Shown piece after piece: positions 50,565 through 59,620 of a DNA stretch of 64,000 nucleotides. The translations under genes were made by a program, and so were the position numbers. Position 1 is the first letter of the stretch, and every line of letters begins with the position of its first letter. Source of the stretch: an uncultured Pseudomonadota bacterium (GTDB lineage Bacteria > Pseudomonadota > Gammaproteobacteria > Steroidobacterales > Steroidobacteraceae); NCBI GenBank assembly GCA_903884105.1, contig CAISDJ010000040.1, positions 17,318 through 81,317 on the forward strand, given 5' to 3'. The notes under the pieces are model-generated. The model saw only the letters and a list, made by a program, of their open reading frames with translations, did no database searches and was not told where the DNA came from.

Positions 50565-51302
50565 TCAATTAGGTTTCAGGATGTCCTCATTGCTGAATTG
50601 AATTCGTCGTCCATCAGATTCCCTGGTATGTATCCACGAGGGAATTCCGATCTGACGCCCGATCCAACTAAAAAAATCCACTTGAACGCTCTCAGCAAGA
50701 AGGCATTGCGAAGCGCGATCGCCAACCCTCCGCCAAACTGCCCTCACCGGCCACAGCCTCTTCGAATTCCCGTAATAGTCGATCCCGGACGACACTTCGT
50801 ACTGGCTTGTCGGGGCGGGGCTGAAGGACCAGAACAGGCACCGTTCCTTCAAAGCGTAGTACGCGCGCAGGGCTTCGGCATTCGGCAGGGAGTCGAAGAA
50901 GAGACAACGCTCATCCGCACGAGGCAGCAAACGATACGTGTAGTAACCGGCGCCCTGCTCGAAGCGAAACAGCACCCCGGTCGCTCCGGTACGATGCACT
51001 TCAAGAAAGGTGTATCCGGAGTCACGCAGATCGGTCCAACAGCTGTTGCAGTCGGGCTGCGTCAAGTCGAGATAGCCTTGCGCATTCGCAGTCTGGTGAA
51101 TCCTGACCCCTGCGACCTCGCGGACCGCCTTCTGATAGAGGTAGTAACCCGGGATCACATCCCAAAACGGCAACCAGACCACGAAGACGATCGCGGCCAC
51201 CTGCAACCAGCGCTTCCCCGTCACTCGATAGACGCCGATCCCCGCACCAAAGGCGATTCCAAACCACAGCAGCCCGGCACCAAGGATCATGAGTCCGATC
51301 AT
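50565..51302 (-). CDS. Membrane protein of unknown function upstream of the RTX gene
   Basis: 245 residues. Two N-terminal hydrophobic segments (MIGLMILGAGLLWFGIAFG and WLQVAAIVFVVWLPFWDVI) and a soluble remainder with paired cysteines (PDCNSCW, ERCLFF, ERCLFW). Its stop lies 27 bases before the RTX ATG, so the two are probably cotranscribed. No family recognised. Because of this arrangement it could be an accessory or self-protection partner of the RTX protein, which is speculation. Confidence 0.65.
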   Translation of the reverse strand: MIGLMILGAGLLWFGIAFGAGIGVYRVTGKRWLQVAAIVFVVWLPFWDVIPGYYLYQKAVREVAGVRIHQTANAQGYLDLTQPDCNSCWTDLRDSGYTFLEVHRTGATGVLFRFEQGAGYYTYRLLPRADERCLFFDSLPNAEALRAYYALKERCLFWSFSPAPTSQYEVSSGIDYYGNSKRLWPVRAVWRRVGDRASQCLLAESVQVDFFSWIGRQIGIPSWIHTRESDGRRIQFSNEDILKPN

Positions 51303-51433
51303 TGAGCTGGCATTCCATCGCGCGTGACCTTGAGCTTCATCCCCACCGTTCCTTGGACTCGTAACCCACTGGCTGCAGACTACCCGGGCTCAAAGACCCA
51401 CTCACTCTCCATTTCCGGTGCATTCGTACAGAA

Positions 51434-51757
51434 ATGCGGCGCGACAAGGCGTTCTACGAGCAGGTGCTGGGCACGAAGCTTGCAAAGCTTCCGGACTCCG
51501 CGCTCGAGATGTGGGGATTCCCGTCGGAGATGTGGAAGCCCGGTTGCTCCGGCACGCTCGTGAAGATGCCCGGCGTCCCGTCAGGCGACAGCACCCTCGT
51601 GTACTTTCACAGTGAAGACTGCGCGATCGGGGAAGCAAGGTTCGCGAAGGCCGGTGGCAAGGTCTTCCGGCCCAAGGTGTCGATTGCCCAGTACGGATTC
51701 ATATCATTGGGCGTCGACACCGAGGGCAACAGATTCAGGATGCATTCATTGAAGTGA
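51434..51757 (+). CDS. VOC family (glyoxalase-like) protein, short at the N-terminus
   Basis: 107 residues, slightly shorter than the usual 115-130. DKAFYEQVLGTKLAKLPDS and the C-terminal DTEGNRFRMHS match the vicinal oxygen chelate fold. The start lies directly at the alpha-1 helix, so the first beta strand that normally precedes it (often with a metal ligand) is missing or reads upstream without a start codon (LTLHFRCIRTE). It may be a start-eroded gene or a degenerate copy. Plus strand, opposite the genes at its left. Confidence 0.6.
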   Translation: MRRDKAFYEQVLGTKLAKLPDSALEMWGFPSEMWKPGCSGTLVKMPGVPSGDSTLVYFHSEDCAIGEARFAKAGGKVFRPKVSIAQYGFISLGVDTEGNRFRMHSLK

Positions 51758-51818
51758 GCGCAAGGGCACGACGGGTGCTATGGTCATCTCGGCCACTCTA
51801 AGGAATTAGGAGCCTGCG

Positions 51819-51995
51819 ATGACCCTTATACAACCCTGGTTGGCCGACCATTTCTGGTGGATGATCGGACTGCTGGTCCTGGCGCTGGCCGCAACTGCCT
51901 ATGTCTTCAGCAAAAGGCGCAATTTTGATGCGGGCTACCTGAAGGGCGTGGCCAAGAATCCCGGCAAGGTCCGCCGCCAGAACCCGCCGGATTGA
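51819..51995 (+). CDS. Small single-pass membrane protein
   Basis: 58 residues. One hydrophobic segment (FWWMIGLLVLALAATAYVF) is followed by a basic tail (SKRRNF...VRRQNPPD). AGGAG at 51808-51812 is six bases from the ATG. No family recognised. It is likely a bona fide small protein because of the strong ribosome-binding site and the positive-inside tail. Confidence 0.55.
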   Translation: MTLIQPWLADHFWWMIGLLVLALAATAYVFSKRRNFDAGYLKGVAKNPGKVRRQNPPD

Positions 51996-52158
51996 CCCTC
52001 AAGCTCACCCCGGCAGGAAGTACATTCCAATGCACGTAGTTACGCGTAGCGGGTAAGTTTTCCCTATGCCTAAAGGCTAGGCCCAAAGCCGGCGTGCTAG
52101 CATTCGTGCTGGTTTTGCCGTTCTGCGCCCCACTCCAACCCCTTTGGTACCCGCCACC

Positions 52159-52725
52159 ATGGATGCAATGGAACTCCTGCTGACCCGTTCGTCTGGCGTC
52201 AAGCTGACGGACCCGGCCCCTTCGGACGCGGAGTTCGAGCAGATCCTGAAAGCGGCGGTCCGCGCGCCGGACCATGGCCGGTTGCGGCCGTGGCGGTTCC
52301 TGTCCATCCGCGGGGCAGGCCGGGAGAAACTCGGCGACCTGTACGTGGAGACTGCGCTGCTGGCATCCCCTCATGCCACGCCCGAGGCCTTGGGCCGCGA
52401 GCGGGACAAGGCGCTGCGCGCCCCGCTGGTCGTGATCGTGATCGCCAGACTGTCGACGCTGCCCAACGTCAAGGTGCCGGAGGTCGAGCAGTTGCTCTCG
52501 GCCGGCGCCGCCGCCCAGAACATCCTGCTCGCCGCGCATGCGCTTGGCTATGCCGCCGTCTGGAAGACGGGCGACGTGGCATACAACCACCATTTCAAGT
52601 CGGAGCTCGGGCTCGCTGCCAACGAGCACATCATTGGAATTCTTTTTGTCGGCACGCGCGCCGACACCATGGGCAACAAACCCGGGCCCGATACCGCTCC
52701 GTTCCATTCCGTGTGGCCGGCCTGA
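52159..52725 (+). CDS. Nitroreductase family protein (YdjA-like)
   Basis: 188 residues from the ATG at 52159; GTG at 52144 would add five. FMN-binding features: TRSSGVKLTDPAPS, APDHGRLRPWRF near the N-terminus and QNILLAAHALGYAAVWKTG in the middle. The small size and RPWRF form match the minimal YdjA subfamily. It may reduce nitro compounds or related substrates with NAD(P)H. It is 54 bases upstream of the thiolase gene. Confidence 0.87.
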   Translation: MDAMELLLTRSSGVKLTDPAPSDAEFEQILKAAVRAPDHGRLRPWRFLSIRGAGREKLGDLYVETALLASPHATPEALGRERDKALRAPLVVIVIARLSTLPNVKVPEVEQLLSAGAAAQNILLAAHALGYAAVWKTGDVAYNHHFKSELGLAANEHIIGILFVGTRADTMGNKPGPDTAPFHSVWPA

Positions 52726-52779
52726 CGCCAAGCGCTGCCGCCCGCCCCCTTTGCCCATTCTTATCTGACGGAGATACCC

Positions 52780-53958
52780 ATGACCGATATCGTCATCGTC
52801 GCCGCGGGGCGGACTGCCGTAGGCAGCTTCAACGGTGCGCTGGGCAAGATCCCGGCTGCCGACCTCGGCGCCCATGTGATCAAGGGGCTGCTTGCGAGAT
52901 GCGGCGTGAAAGCCGAGGACATTTCTGAAGTGATCCTCGGCCAGGTGCTCACCGGCGGTACGGGCCAGAATCCCGCACGCCAGGCGGTCATCAAGGCGGG
53001 CCTGCCGAACATGATTCCCGGCATGACCATCAACAAGGTGTGCGGCTCCGGCCTCAAGGCCACGCATCTCGCCGCACAGGCAATTGCCTGTGGCGACGCG
53101 CGTATCGTGATCGCAGGGGGCCAGGAGAACATGAGCCTGTCGCCGCACCTGCTGCCCGGTTCACGCGACGGCTTCCGGATGGGCGATGCCAAGCTCGTCG
53201 ATTCGATGATCATCGACGGCCTGTGGGACGTCTACAACCAGTATCACATGGGTGTGACAGCTGAAAACGTAGCCAAGAAGTACAGCATCTCGCGCGAAGA
53301 CCAGGACGCGTTCGCCGCGGCCAGCCAGCAGAAGGCTGAAGCTGCGCAGCAAGCGGGCAAGTTCAAGGATGAAATTATTCCGCTCGAGATTCCGCAGAAG
53401 AAGGGCCCTGCCCTCGTGTTCGACACCGACGAATACCCGAAGGCCGGCACGACTGCCGAGAAGCTCGCGGGCCTGCGTCCCGCGTTCGACAAGGCCGGGA
53501 CCGTAACCGCAGGCAATGCCTCAGGCATCAACGACGGCGCCGCCGCCGTGATGATGATGTCCGCCGCCACCGCGAAGGAACTCGGCCTCAAACCGCTGGC
53601 CCGTATTGCAGCGTATTCGTCAGCCGGCCTCGATCCGGCGATCATGGGCATGGGTCCCGTCCCCGCGTCGCAGCTGTGCCTGAAGAAGGCCGGCTGGACC
53701 AAGGATTCGCCGGACCTCATGGAGATCAACGAAGCGTTTGCTGCCCAGGCCATTGCGGTGAACCGCGAGATGGGCTGGGACACCTCGAAGATCAACGTCA
53801 ACGGCGGTGCGATTGCGATCGGTCACCCGATCGGTGCGTCGGGCGCGCGCATCCTCGTGACGCTGCTGCACGAGATGATCCGTCGCGATGCCAAGAAGGG
53901 GCTCGCCAGCCTGTGCATTGGCGGCGGCATGGGCGTCGCGCTCGCGATCGAGCGCTAG
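52780..53958 (+). CDS. Acetyl-CoA C-acetyltransferase
   Basis: 392 residues. Biosynthetic thiolase: the nucleophilic cysteine in [10 protein letters not shown] (about residue 89), histidine in [16 protein letters not shown] (about 350), and second cysteine in [10 protein letters not shown] (about 380). It condenses two acetyl-CoA to acetoacetyl-CoA, for polyhydroxyalkanoate or mevalonate or in ketone use. It ends five bases before the second GGAAG array and converges with the MaoC-type gene. Confidence 0.93.
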   Translation: MTDIVIVAAGRTAVGSFNGALGKIPAADLGAHVIKGLLARCGVKAEDISEVILGQVLTGGTGQNPARQAVIKAGLPNMIPGMTINKVCGSGLKATHLAAQAIACGDARIVIAGGQENMSLSPHLLPGSRDGFRMGDAKLVDSMIIDGLWDVYNQYHMGVTAENVAKKYSISREDQDAFAAASQQKAEAAQQAGKFKDEIIPLEIPQKKGPALVFDTDEYPKAGTTAEKLAGLRPAFDKAGTVTAGNASGINDGAAAVMMMSAATAKELGLKPLARIAAYSSAGLDPAIMGMGPVPASQLCLKKAGWTKDSPDLMEINEAFAAQAIAVNREMGWDTSKINVNGGAIAIGHPIGASGARILVTLLHEMIRRDAKKGLASLCIGGGMGVALAIER

Positions 53959-53962
53959 CTCC

Positions 53963-54083
53963 GGAAGGATTAAGGAAGCATGGAAGCCGCGGAAGTAGCG
54001 GAAGTAGCGGAAGCAAGAGAGCAGTTCAGATCGTCTGGCTTCCTGGCTTCCTGGCTTCCTAGCTTCCTGACTTCCCCGCTTCC
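53963..54083. repeat. Inverted GGAAG/CTTCC array 2
   Basis: Left arm: six GGAAG cores at 53963, 53974, 53982, 53991, 54000 and 54009 (spacing 8-11). Right arm: six CTTCC cores at 54039, 54047, 54055, 54063, 54071 and 54079, all eight apart. The loop is about 25 bases. It separates the convergent thiolase and MaoC-like genes. Its right arm provides the last codons of the latter (the AGKSGS end). Same architecture as the array at 24245-24422, so these are a repeat family in this genome. Confidence 0.8.
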
Positions 54084-54961
54084 CTCACCTGCATTGCAAG
54101 GTGCGGGCGGCCCTTGCGCCCGTCACTCAGCCACAGATCCAACCACGGGCCGTTCTGGTCGGTGCGCTTCCAGTTGGTCACCACGGCGTCGCCGGGCAGG
54201 TACAGCGGCAGCTTGAACTGCGTGTCCACCTGCATCGCGCCGGTTGGCAACACATCGGCCACTTCTCCCAGCGTACGCGCCAGCGACCACATGCCGTGCG
54301 CGACGGCTTGCTTGAATCCAAACCGTGTGGCCGTGAAATCCCACAAGTGGATCGGATTGACGTCGCCGCTGACGAAGGCGTAACGACGTCCCGTATCGCC
54401 CTCTACCTTGATCTGGCACCTGCGCTCTGCGGCATCGACATCCGCCGGTAGCCGATCGATAGTCGGCCGCTTGCCAGGCGTGTGTCGCCGCGCCAGCATC
54501 GTGCTGATCTCTTCCCAGACCTGGACTCCCCGGGACACCCCGCGCGTGAAAATGTCGTATTCCTGGCCGCTGTCCGTCTCGCGGCTTTCCGCGAAGCCCG
54601 CAGTGATCTCGAGCAACTCATCGACCGGAATCGCCCGGCGTTGGCGAATGACGTTGCGCAGATGCACGAGTCCGAGCACCTTCACGGGAAAGGCGTCTGC
54701 CGTGAAGATCCGCATGTGCAACGGCATGGCCAGCACGTGCAAGTAGGCAGGTGGCAGGAACGTCGCCTCCGGTATGCCGCACACCGCGCGATAGCGGGCG
54801 ACATGGCTGCGACTCACGGCGACGCGACTCGCACAGACTTCGATCGTCGGCATCTCGATGCCGGCAGGCGCCAGCAAGGGCTTCTTGCCGAACAGGGCAC
54901 TGGGATATGCCGCCACCGTCGAGGGAAGCGTCTTGAAATCGAGGCGAACGGTCCGCGTCAC
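54059..54961 (-). CDS. MaoC-like hotdog dehydratase
   Basis: 300 residues, two hotdog units. The hydratase signature YAFVSGDVNPIHLWDFTATRFGF holds the catalytic Asp/His pair (about residues 205-215), followed by AVAHGMWSLARTL. Such enzymes hydrate trans-2-enoyl-CoA or act in lipid or PHA metabolism. It lies 9 bases after ccmI on the same strand; the function does not match cytochrome assembly, so it is a passenger at the end of the operon. The C-terminus is encoded by the octamer array. Confidence 0.82.
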   Translation of the reverse strand: MTRTVRLDFKTLPSTVAAYPSALFGKKPLLAPAGIEMPTIEVCASRVAVSRSHVARYRAVCGIPEATFLPPAYLHVLAMPLHMRIFTADAFPVKVLGLVHLRNVIRQRRAIPVDELLEITAGFAESRETDSGQEYDIFTRGVSRGVQVWEEISTMLARRHTPGKRPTIDRLPADVDAAERRCQIKVEGDTGRRYAFVSGDVNPIHLWDFTATRFGFKQAVAHGMWSLARTLGEVADVLPTGAMQVDTQFKLPLYLPGDAVVTNWKRTDQNGPWLDLWLSDGRKGRPHLAMQVREAGKSGS

Positions 54962-54970
54962 CCGGAAACC

Positions 54971-56014
54971 TCAGGGAACAACGCGATCGATGACGATGTT
55001 TACCGAGCCCGTGCCTGGCTGCACGACATAGTCCGCATCACCGAAAAAATCGCCCGGCTGCGCCTGCGGACTGCCACTTTTCGACAGACGGGCCACGATC
55101 TGCGCCTTGGGCACGGAACTCAAGCCGCGCCCGGCAATCATCGCGTTGGCATCACTCAAGTCGACGATCGTCGGCAACTGGTCGGAAGTCAGGCGCACGA
55201 CCGCAAGCGGTGCGCCGCCGCCCACAGTACGCGCGAGCACGAACAGTGTCAGCGGCGATTTGACCTGCTGAGCGATGGCAGGCGCGATGCTCACCGCCAC
55301 CTTCACGGCGACAGTGCTGGCCGGCGCAGCGGCCTGCGCCGTACCCGAACTCGAACCCATTTGCGCACTGATGTCGGCGATCTGGGTTTCGAGCACGCTA
55401 CGCACCGAATCTGGAGGGTTCTGGTCGAGCAACGTCTGCATCCGAGCGCGCGCCACATCGAGCTTGCCGGCGCTGAGCGCAGCCAGGCTGCCGTACCACA
55501 GCGCCCGCGGTTCACGCGGGGACTTCGCCAGCGCGCTCTCGATCAACTCGCCTGCCCTGCCATTCAGCGACGCCTCGTCCGTAAGTACCAACGCTTCCGC
55601 AAGACCGGTCAGCGCCGCCACATTCTCGCCCTTCGTGAGATCGTAAGCCTGTTGGTAGGCGTCGACGGCGCGCGGATACCGGCCGAGCATGACGAACGAA
55701 CGGCCGAGCATCGTCCAGCCTTCGGCATCGTTCGGCTCGCGCTTCAAGCGTTCTTCGAGCTGATTGACCATCCCCTCGATCTCGGGATTGGCAGCGGCAG
55801 CGGCAGCGGCAGCGGCAGGTTGCGCGCCCCACTGCTGCGTAGTGACCTTCGAGTACACGAAGACCGCGAGGAGCGGCAGCGTCACCGCCGTCGCGATGGC
55901 CGCCCACCTGGCAGGCTGCGCTTCCGGCTCGGGATTGCGCCGAATGAGCGGTCGCACTACGAATGCGATCGCCACGGCCGCCATGACGACGCAGGCAACA
56001 ATGAACGCAGTCAC
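54971..56014 (-). CDS. ccmI: Cytochrome c biogenesis protein CcmI
   Basis: 347 residues. Two N-terminal membrane helices, a short cytoplasmic part, and a periplasmic TPR domain (PNDAEGWTMLGRSFVMLGRYPRAVDAY) that chaperones apocytochrome c. Between helix and TPR is a run of nine alanines encoded by about five GCAGCG repeats at 55789-55819. The ATG overlaps the ccmH stop (ATGA). Ends 9 bases before the MaoC-like gene. Confidence 0.92.
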   Translation of the reverse strand: MTAFIVACVVMAAVAIAFVVRPLIRRNPEPEAQPARWAAIATAVTLPLLAVFVYSKVTTQQWGAQPAAAAAAAAANPEIEGMVNQLEERLKREPNDAEGWTMLGRSFVMLGRYPRAVDAYQQAYDLTKGENVAALTGLAEALVLTDEASLNGRAGELIESALAKSPREPRALWYGSLAALSAGKLDVARARMQTLLDQNPPDSVRSVLETQIADISAQMGSSSGTAQAAAPASTVAVKVAVSIAPAIAQQVKSPLTLFVLARTVGGGAPLAVVRLTSDQLPTIVDLSDANAMIAGRGLSSVPKAQIVARLSKSGSPQAQPGDFFGDADYVVQPGTGSVNIVIDRVVP

Positions 56015-56460
56015 GCCGTGCCTGCCCCAGGGTTCGACGTATCGTCAGCCGCGTCATCCATCTCGCCCTTCGACCTGCGCATGATGACGACGGCCGCCGA
56101 AACCAGCCCGATCAGCAGCAGCAGGACCGGAGCGGCCCACAGCAACCAGGTCTTGGGCTTGACCGGAGGGTTGTAGAGAATGAAATCGCCGTAGCGGGCC
56201 GTCATGAAATCCATGATCTCGAGGTCAGTGCGCCCGGCTGCCATCTGTTCGCGCAACTCGCGACGCAGGTCTGCGGCAACACCCACCGGCGAATCCGCGA
56301 TCGCCTGGTTCTGGCACATCGGGCAGCGCAGGAGCCTGGTCATGTTCTCGTAGCGTTCCTGCATGGCCGGATCCTGGAACGCCAGTTCCGAATCGAAGGC
56401 CGACGCCGGCTGCATCACGACCAGCAACGCAATCACGAGGCCCACTGCAAAGTGCTTCAT
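56011..56460 (-). CDS. ccmH: Cytochrome c maturation protein CcmH
   Basis: 149 residues from the ATG at 56460. Signal peptide, the thiol-redox motif LLRCPMCQNQAI (CxxC) that reduces apocytochrome cysteines, and a C-terminal membrane anchor. The ATG overlaps the ccmG stop (ATGA), which fixes the start over an earlier in-frame codon. Confidence 0.95.
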   Translation of the reverse strand: MKHFAVGLVIALLVVMQPASAFDSELAFQDPAMQERYENMTRLLRCPMCQNQAIADSPVGVAADLRRELREQMAAGRTDLEIMDFMTARYGDFILYNPPVKPKTWLLWAAPVLLLLIGLVSAAVVIMRRSKGEMDDAADDTSNPGAGTA

Positions 56461-56993
56461 GAAGTGGCCCCTTGCCGCGCGGTCTGGATGCGAGGCAGGA
56501 ACTCCTTCTCCCACACTTCGCGCGTCATCGGCGAGATGTACTTGAAGAGTACCTGGCCATTGCCATCGACGAGGAATGTCTCCGGTGCGCCGTAGACGCC
56601 CCAGTCGATACCGACGCGGCCTTCTTCATCAAAGGCCGATGCGTCGTACGGGTTGCCGAGCTGCGCCAGCCAGGCTTGCGCCTGGGTGCGGTCGTCCTTC
56701 CAGTTGAGACCAACGAGCGGAACCACCCCTTCGCGCGCAATCGCGAGCAGCATTTCATGCTCTTGCCGGCACGCGACACACCAGGTGCCCCACACGTTCA
56801 GCACGAAGACGCGTCCTTTGTACTGCTCCAGCGAGATGGTTTCGGCTGCGTTCTCGACCTTGGGCAACGAGAAGGCAGGCGCTGGCTTGCCGATGAGCGG
56901 AGACGGGACCAACGTAGGATCGCGGAACAACCCGGCACCCAGAAAACCGACGAGCACCAGGAAGACGGCTCCCGGCAGAATGTAACGCCACAT
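56457..56993 (-). CDS. ccmG: Thiol:disulfide interchange protein CcmG/DsbE
   Basis: 178 residues. One N-terminal anchor and a thioredoxin fold with WGTWCVACRQEH (CxxC) and the GVYGAPETFLVDG cis-proline segment. Supplies reductant for haem attachment. Between ccmF and ccmH, as usual. Confidence 0.95.
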   Translation of the reverse strand: MWRYILPGAVFLVLVGFLGAGLFRDPTLVPSPLIGKPAPAFSLPKVENAAETISLEQYKGRVFVLNVWGTWCVACRQEHEMLLAIAREGVVPLVGLNWKDDRTQAQAWLAQLGNPYDASAFDEEGRVGIDWGVYGAPETFLVDGNGQVLFKYISPMTREVWEKEFLPRIQTARQGATS

Positions 56994-57008
56994 GACTCTT
57001 GCCCTCCG

Positions 57009-58964
57009 TCAGACGGACGCCGACGCGCTTGCAGCTGGCGCATCGGCAGACTTGGTAACACGCACGCGGTGCCGGCGATCGCTGACGGCCAACAGGCCAC
57101 CGAACGCCATGACCAGACACCCGCCCCAGATCAACCGGACCAGTGGCTTGTACTGCAGGCGCATGCTCCATGCATCCTGACCAAGCGGCTCACCCAGCGC
57201 GACGAACAGATCGCGACCGAGGCTCGCATCAATGCCCGCCTCCGTCATCGGAGTGGTCTGCACACGATAGATGCGCTTCTGCGGATGCAGCACGGTCACC
57301 GGCTTGCCGTCCTTGCTGATGGTGACCTGGCCCTCGACGGCATCGAAATTGGGTCCGCGGAAATCCCGCGTGCTGTCGAACCGGAATTCATAGCCAGCGA
57401 CGTTCGTGGTTTCGCCGGGCTTGAGGCCGAGGTCACGTTCGATCTTGTAGGACTCCACGCCGGTGACGCCGATGACGAACAGGCCCAATCCCAGGTGCGC
57501 CACGCTCATGCCGAGGATCGAAGGCGTGAGGCTATGGCCTGACTTCAGCCGCGAAACCGGATCGATCAGCGCCGAGCCGACGACCCAGAGGCCGGCGACC
57601 ATGCCGACGACCGTCAACACGCCGGGCGTTCCGTACGCGATCCACGGCACGGCGATGCCGGCCACCAGCGCAATCCCGAACGTGATCAGAAGCGGCCGTT
57701 TTACGCTCTCGAGGCGGGCCTGCTTCCACGACGAATGCATGCCGACAGCCAGCAGCAAAACGAGCGGCAACATGGGAATCACGAACACGGTCGCGAAGTA
57801 AGGCGGCCCCACCGAGATGCGCCCCATGTCCAAGGCCTCGAGAAAGAGCGGGTATAGCGTGCCGACCAGGATGAGTCCGGCTGCCGCCACCAGCAACACG
57901 TTGTTGAGCAGCAGGAACGACTCGCGCGATACGATCGCAAAGCCTGCGTTGGATCTGAGACTGGGGGCACGCCACGCATACAGGCCGAGCGAGCCGCCGA
58001 TGCAGATCACGAGGAAGCCCAGGATGAAGAGGCCTCGATTGGGATCCGACGCAAACGAGTGCACCGACACGAGCACGCCAGAACGCACCAGGAAGCCGCC
58101 GAGCAGAGCGAGCGAGAACGCTGACACGGCCAGCAGCAGCGTCCAGCTCTTGAAGAGGCCCCTCTTCTCGGTCACTGCGAGGGAATGAAACAACGCCGTT
58201 CCGAGCAGCCACGGCATGAACGAGGAATTCTCGACCGGATCCCAGAACCACCAGCCACCCCAGCCGAGTTCGTAGTAGGCCCACCAGCTGCCGAGTGCGA
58301 TGCCCACCGTCAGGAACGACCACGCCAGGGTGGTCCACGGTCGGGCCCACCGCGCCCAGGTCACGTCCAGTCGGCCTTCAATCAGCGTCGCAACCGCGAA
58401 CGCGAACGGGATCGAGAGACCCAGCCATCCCGTGTAAAGGATGGGCGGGTGTACCGCCAGGCCGAAGTCCTGCAACAGCGGATTGAGATCGCGGCCGTCT
58501 ACAGCCGCTGGAATGAGCCGCTCGAACGGATTCGACGTCGTCAGGATGAAGAGCGCAAAACCCGCGCTGATGATCCCGAGCACGCCGAAGACGCGACTCG
58601 AGAACGGCAACGGCAACTGCTTGCTGAATGCCGCCAGCGCAACGGACCAACTGGCCGTTACCAGCAGCCACAGCAGCAGGGAACCTTCATGCGCACCCCA
58701 CACGGCAGTAAATCGATAGAACGTCGGCAGCGCCGAGTTCGAGTTCGACGCGACGTACAGCACCGAGAAATCGTTGATGTAGAACGAGTAGGCCAGGCAC
58801 CCGAACGAGAGCAACGTGAACACCCACTGTCCGGCGACTGCAGGCCGCGTAGCCAGCATCCACTGCACCTTGCCCTTGTGGGCACCGACGAGGCCGAAGA
58901 ACGCCTGCGGGATGCACAGGCAGAACGCGAGCACGAGCGCGAATTGTCCGAGTTCGGCGATCAT
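57009..58964 (-). CDS. ccmF: Haem lyase CcmF
   Basis: 651 residues with about fifteen membrane helices. The WWD domain reads GWGGWWFWDPVENSSFMPWL; periplasmic histidines and QDFGLAVHPPILYTGW are typical. Joins haem to CxxCH motifs. Starts 11 bases after ccmE. Confidence 0.96.
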   Translation of the reverse strand: MIAELGQFALVLAFCLCIPQAFFGLVGAHKGKVQWMLATRPAVAGQWVFTLLSFGCLAYSFYINDFSVLYVASNSNSALPTFYRFTAVWGAHEGSLLLWLLVTASWSVALAAFSKQLPLPFSSRVFGVLGIISAGFALFILTTSNPFERLIPAAVDGRDLNPLLQDFGLAVHPPILYTGWLGLSIPFAFAVATLIEGRLDVTWARWARPWTTLAWSFLTVGIALGSWWAYYELGWGGWWFWDPVENSSFMPWLLGTALFHSLAVTEKRGLFKSWTLLLAVSAFSLALLGGFLVRSGVLVSVHSFASDPNRGLFILGFLVICIGGSLGLYAWRAPSLRSNAGFAIVSRESFLLLNNVLLVAAAGLILVGTLYPLFLEALDMGRISVGPPYFATVFVIPMLPLVLLLAVGMHSSWKQARLESVKRPLLITFGIALVAGIAVPWIAYGTPGVLTVVGMVAGLWVVGSALIDPVSRLKSGHSLTPSILGMSVAHLGLGLFVIGVTGVESYKIERDLGLKPGETTNVAGYEFRFDSTRDFRGPNFDAVEGQVTISKDGKPVTVLHPQKRIYRVQTTPMTEAGIDASLGRDLFVALGEPLGQDAWSMRLQYKPLVRLIWGGCLVMAFGGLLAVSDRRHRVRVTKSADAPAASASASV

Positions 58965-58975
58965 CGTTGTACCCT

Positions 58976-59449
58976 TCAGTTGGCAGCCGTGGTGGACGGC
59001 AACGGAGCGGCGCTCGGCTTCTGGCCGGCATGCTGCTTCTTCAAGCTGTCCGCGACTTCGGGCGGCATGTATTTTTCATCGTGCTTGGCGAGGACTTCCT
59101 CGGCCACGAACAGGTTGTCGCCCACCAGCTTGCCGCGCGCCACCACTCCTTGGCCCTCGCGGAACAGGTCGGGCAACACACCGGAATAGCTGACGGTCAC
59201 GTCCTTGGCGTAGTCCGTGAGGACGAACCGGACCTCAAGGCTGCCCGGCTGCCGCTGCACACTGCCCAGCGTGACCATGCCGCCGATACGGATGGTCCGG
59301 TCGGGGGGGGCCTTGCCGCCGGCGACGTCGGAGGTGCTGTAGAAGTAGAGAAGGTTTTCCTGGAAGGCATTCAACGCGAACGCGACGGCAGCGCCCACGC
59401 CCACCACGATCAGTGCCACCAGAGCCATGCGACGACGACGGGGGGTCAT
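58976..59449 (-). CDS. ccmE: Haem chaperone CcmE
   Basis: 157 residues. N-terminal anchor, OB-fold, and the haem-binding histidine in AKHDEKYMPPEV. The start at 59449 overlaps the ccmD stop (ATGA). Length and motif are typical. Confidence 0.95.
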   Translation of the reverse strand: MTPRRRRMALVALIVVGVGAAVAFALNAFQENLLYFYSTSDVAGGKAPPDRTIRIGGMVTLGSVQRQPGSLEVRFVLTDYAKDVTVSYSGVLPDLFREGQGVVARGKLVGDNLFVAEEVLAKHDEKYMPPEVADSLKKQHAGQKPSAAPLPSTTAAN

Positions 59450-59616
59450 GACTCGTTCCTCTGGGCTGCAGTCCGCCTGCGAGCCTTGACCTGGGCCTGC
59501 GACAACGCGCGGCGCGCGAGCCAAGCGTTGCCAACGAGAACGACGGCGGTCAGCGCCACGCAGGACAGCAGGTACCCCGCGTACTTGTCAAAGCCAAGAA
59601 TATTCTCTAAGTTCAT
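59446..59616 (-). CDS. ccmD: Haem exporter accessory protein CcmD
   Basis: 56 residues with one helix (YAGYLLSCVALTAVVLV) and a basic C-terminal region. It releases holo-CcmE from CcmC. The ATG at 59616 is four bases from the ccmC stop; the ORF is open further upstream but that part belongs to ccmC. Confidence 0.9.
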   Translation of the reverse strand: MNLENILGFDKYAGYLLSCVALTAVVLVGNAWLARRALSQAQVKARRRTAAQRNES

Positions 59617-59620
59617 GATT

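Noticed and set aside
51907..53148. A 413-codon minus-strand frame over the nitroreductase and thiolase genes
   Set aside because: No family features, and it conflicts with two well-supported plus-strand genes.
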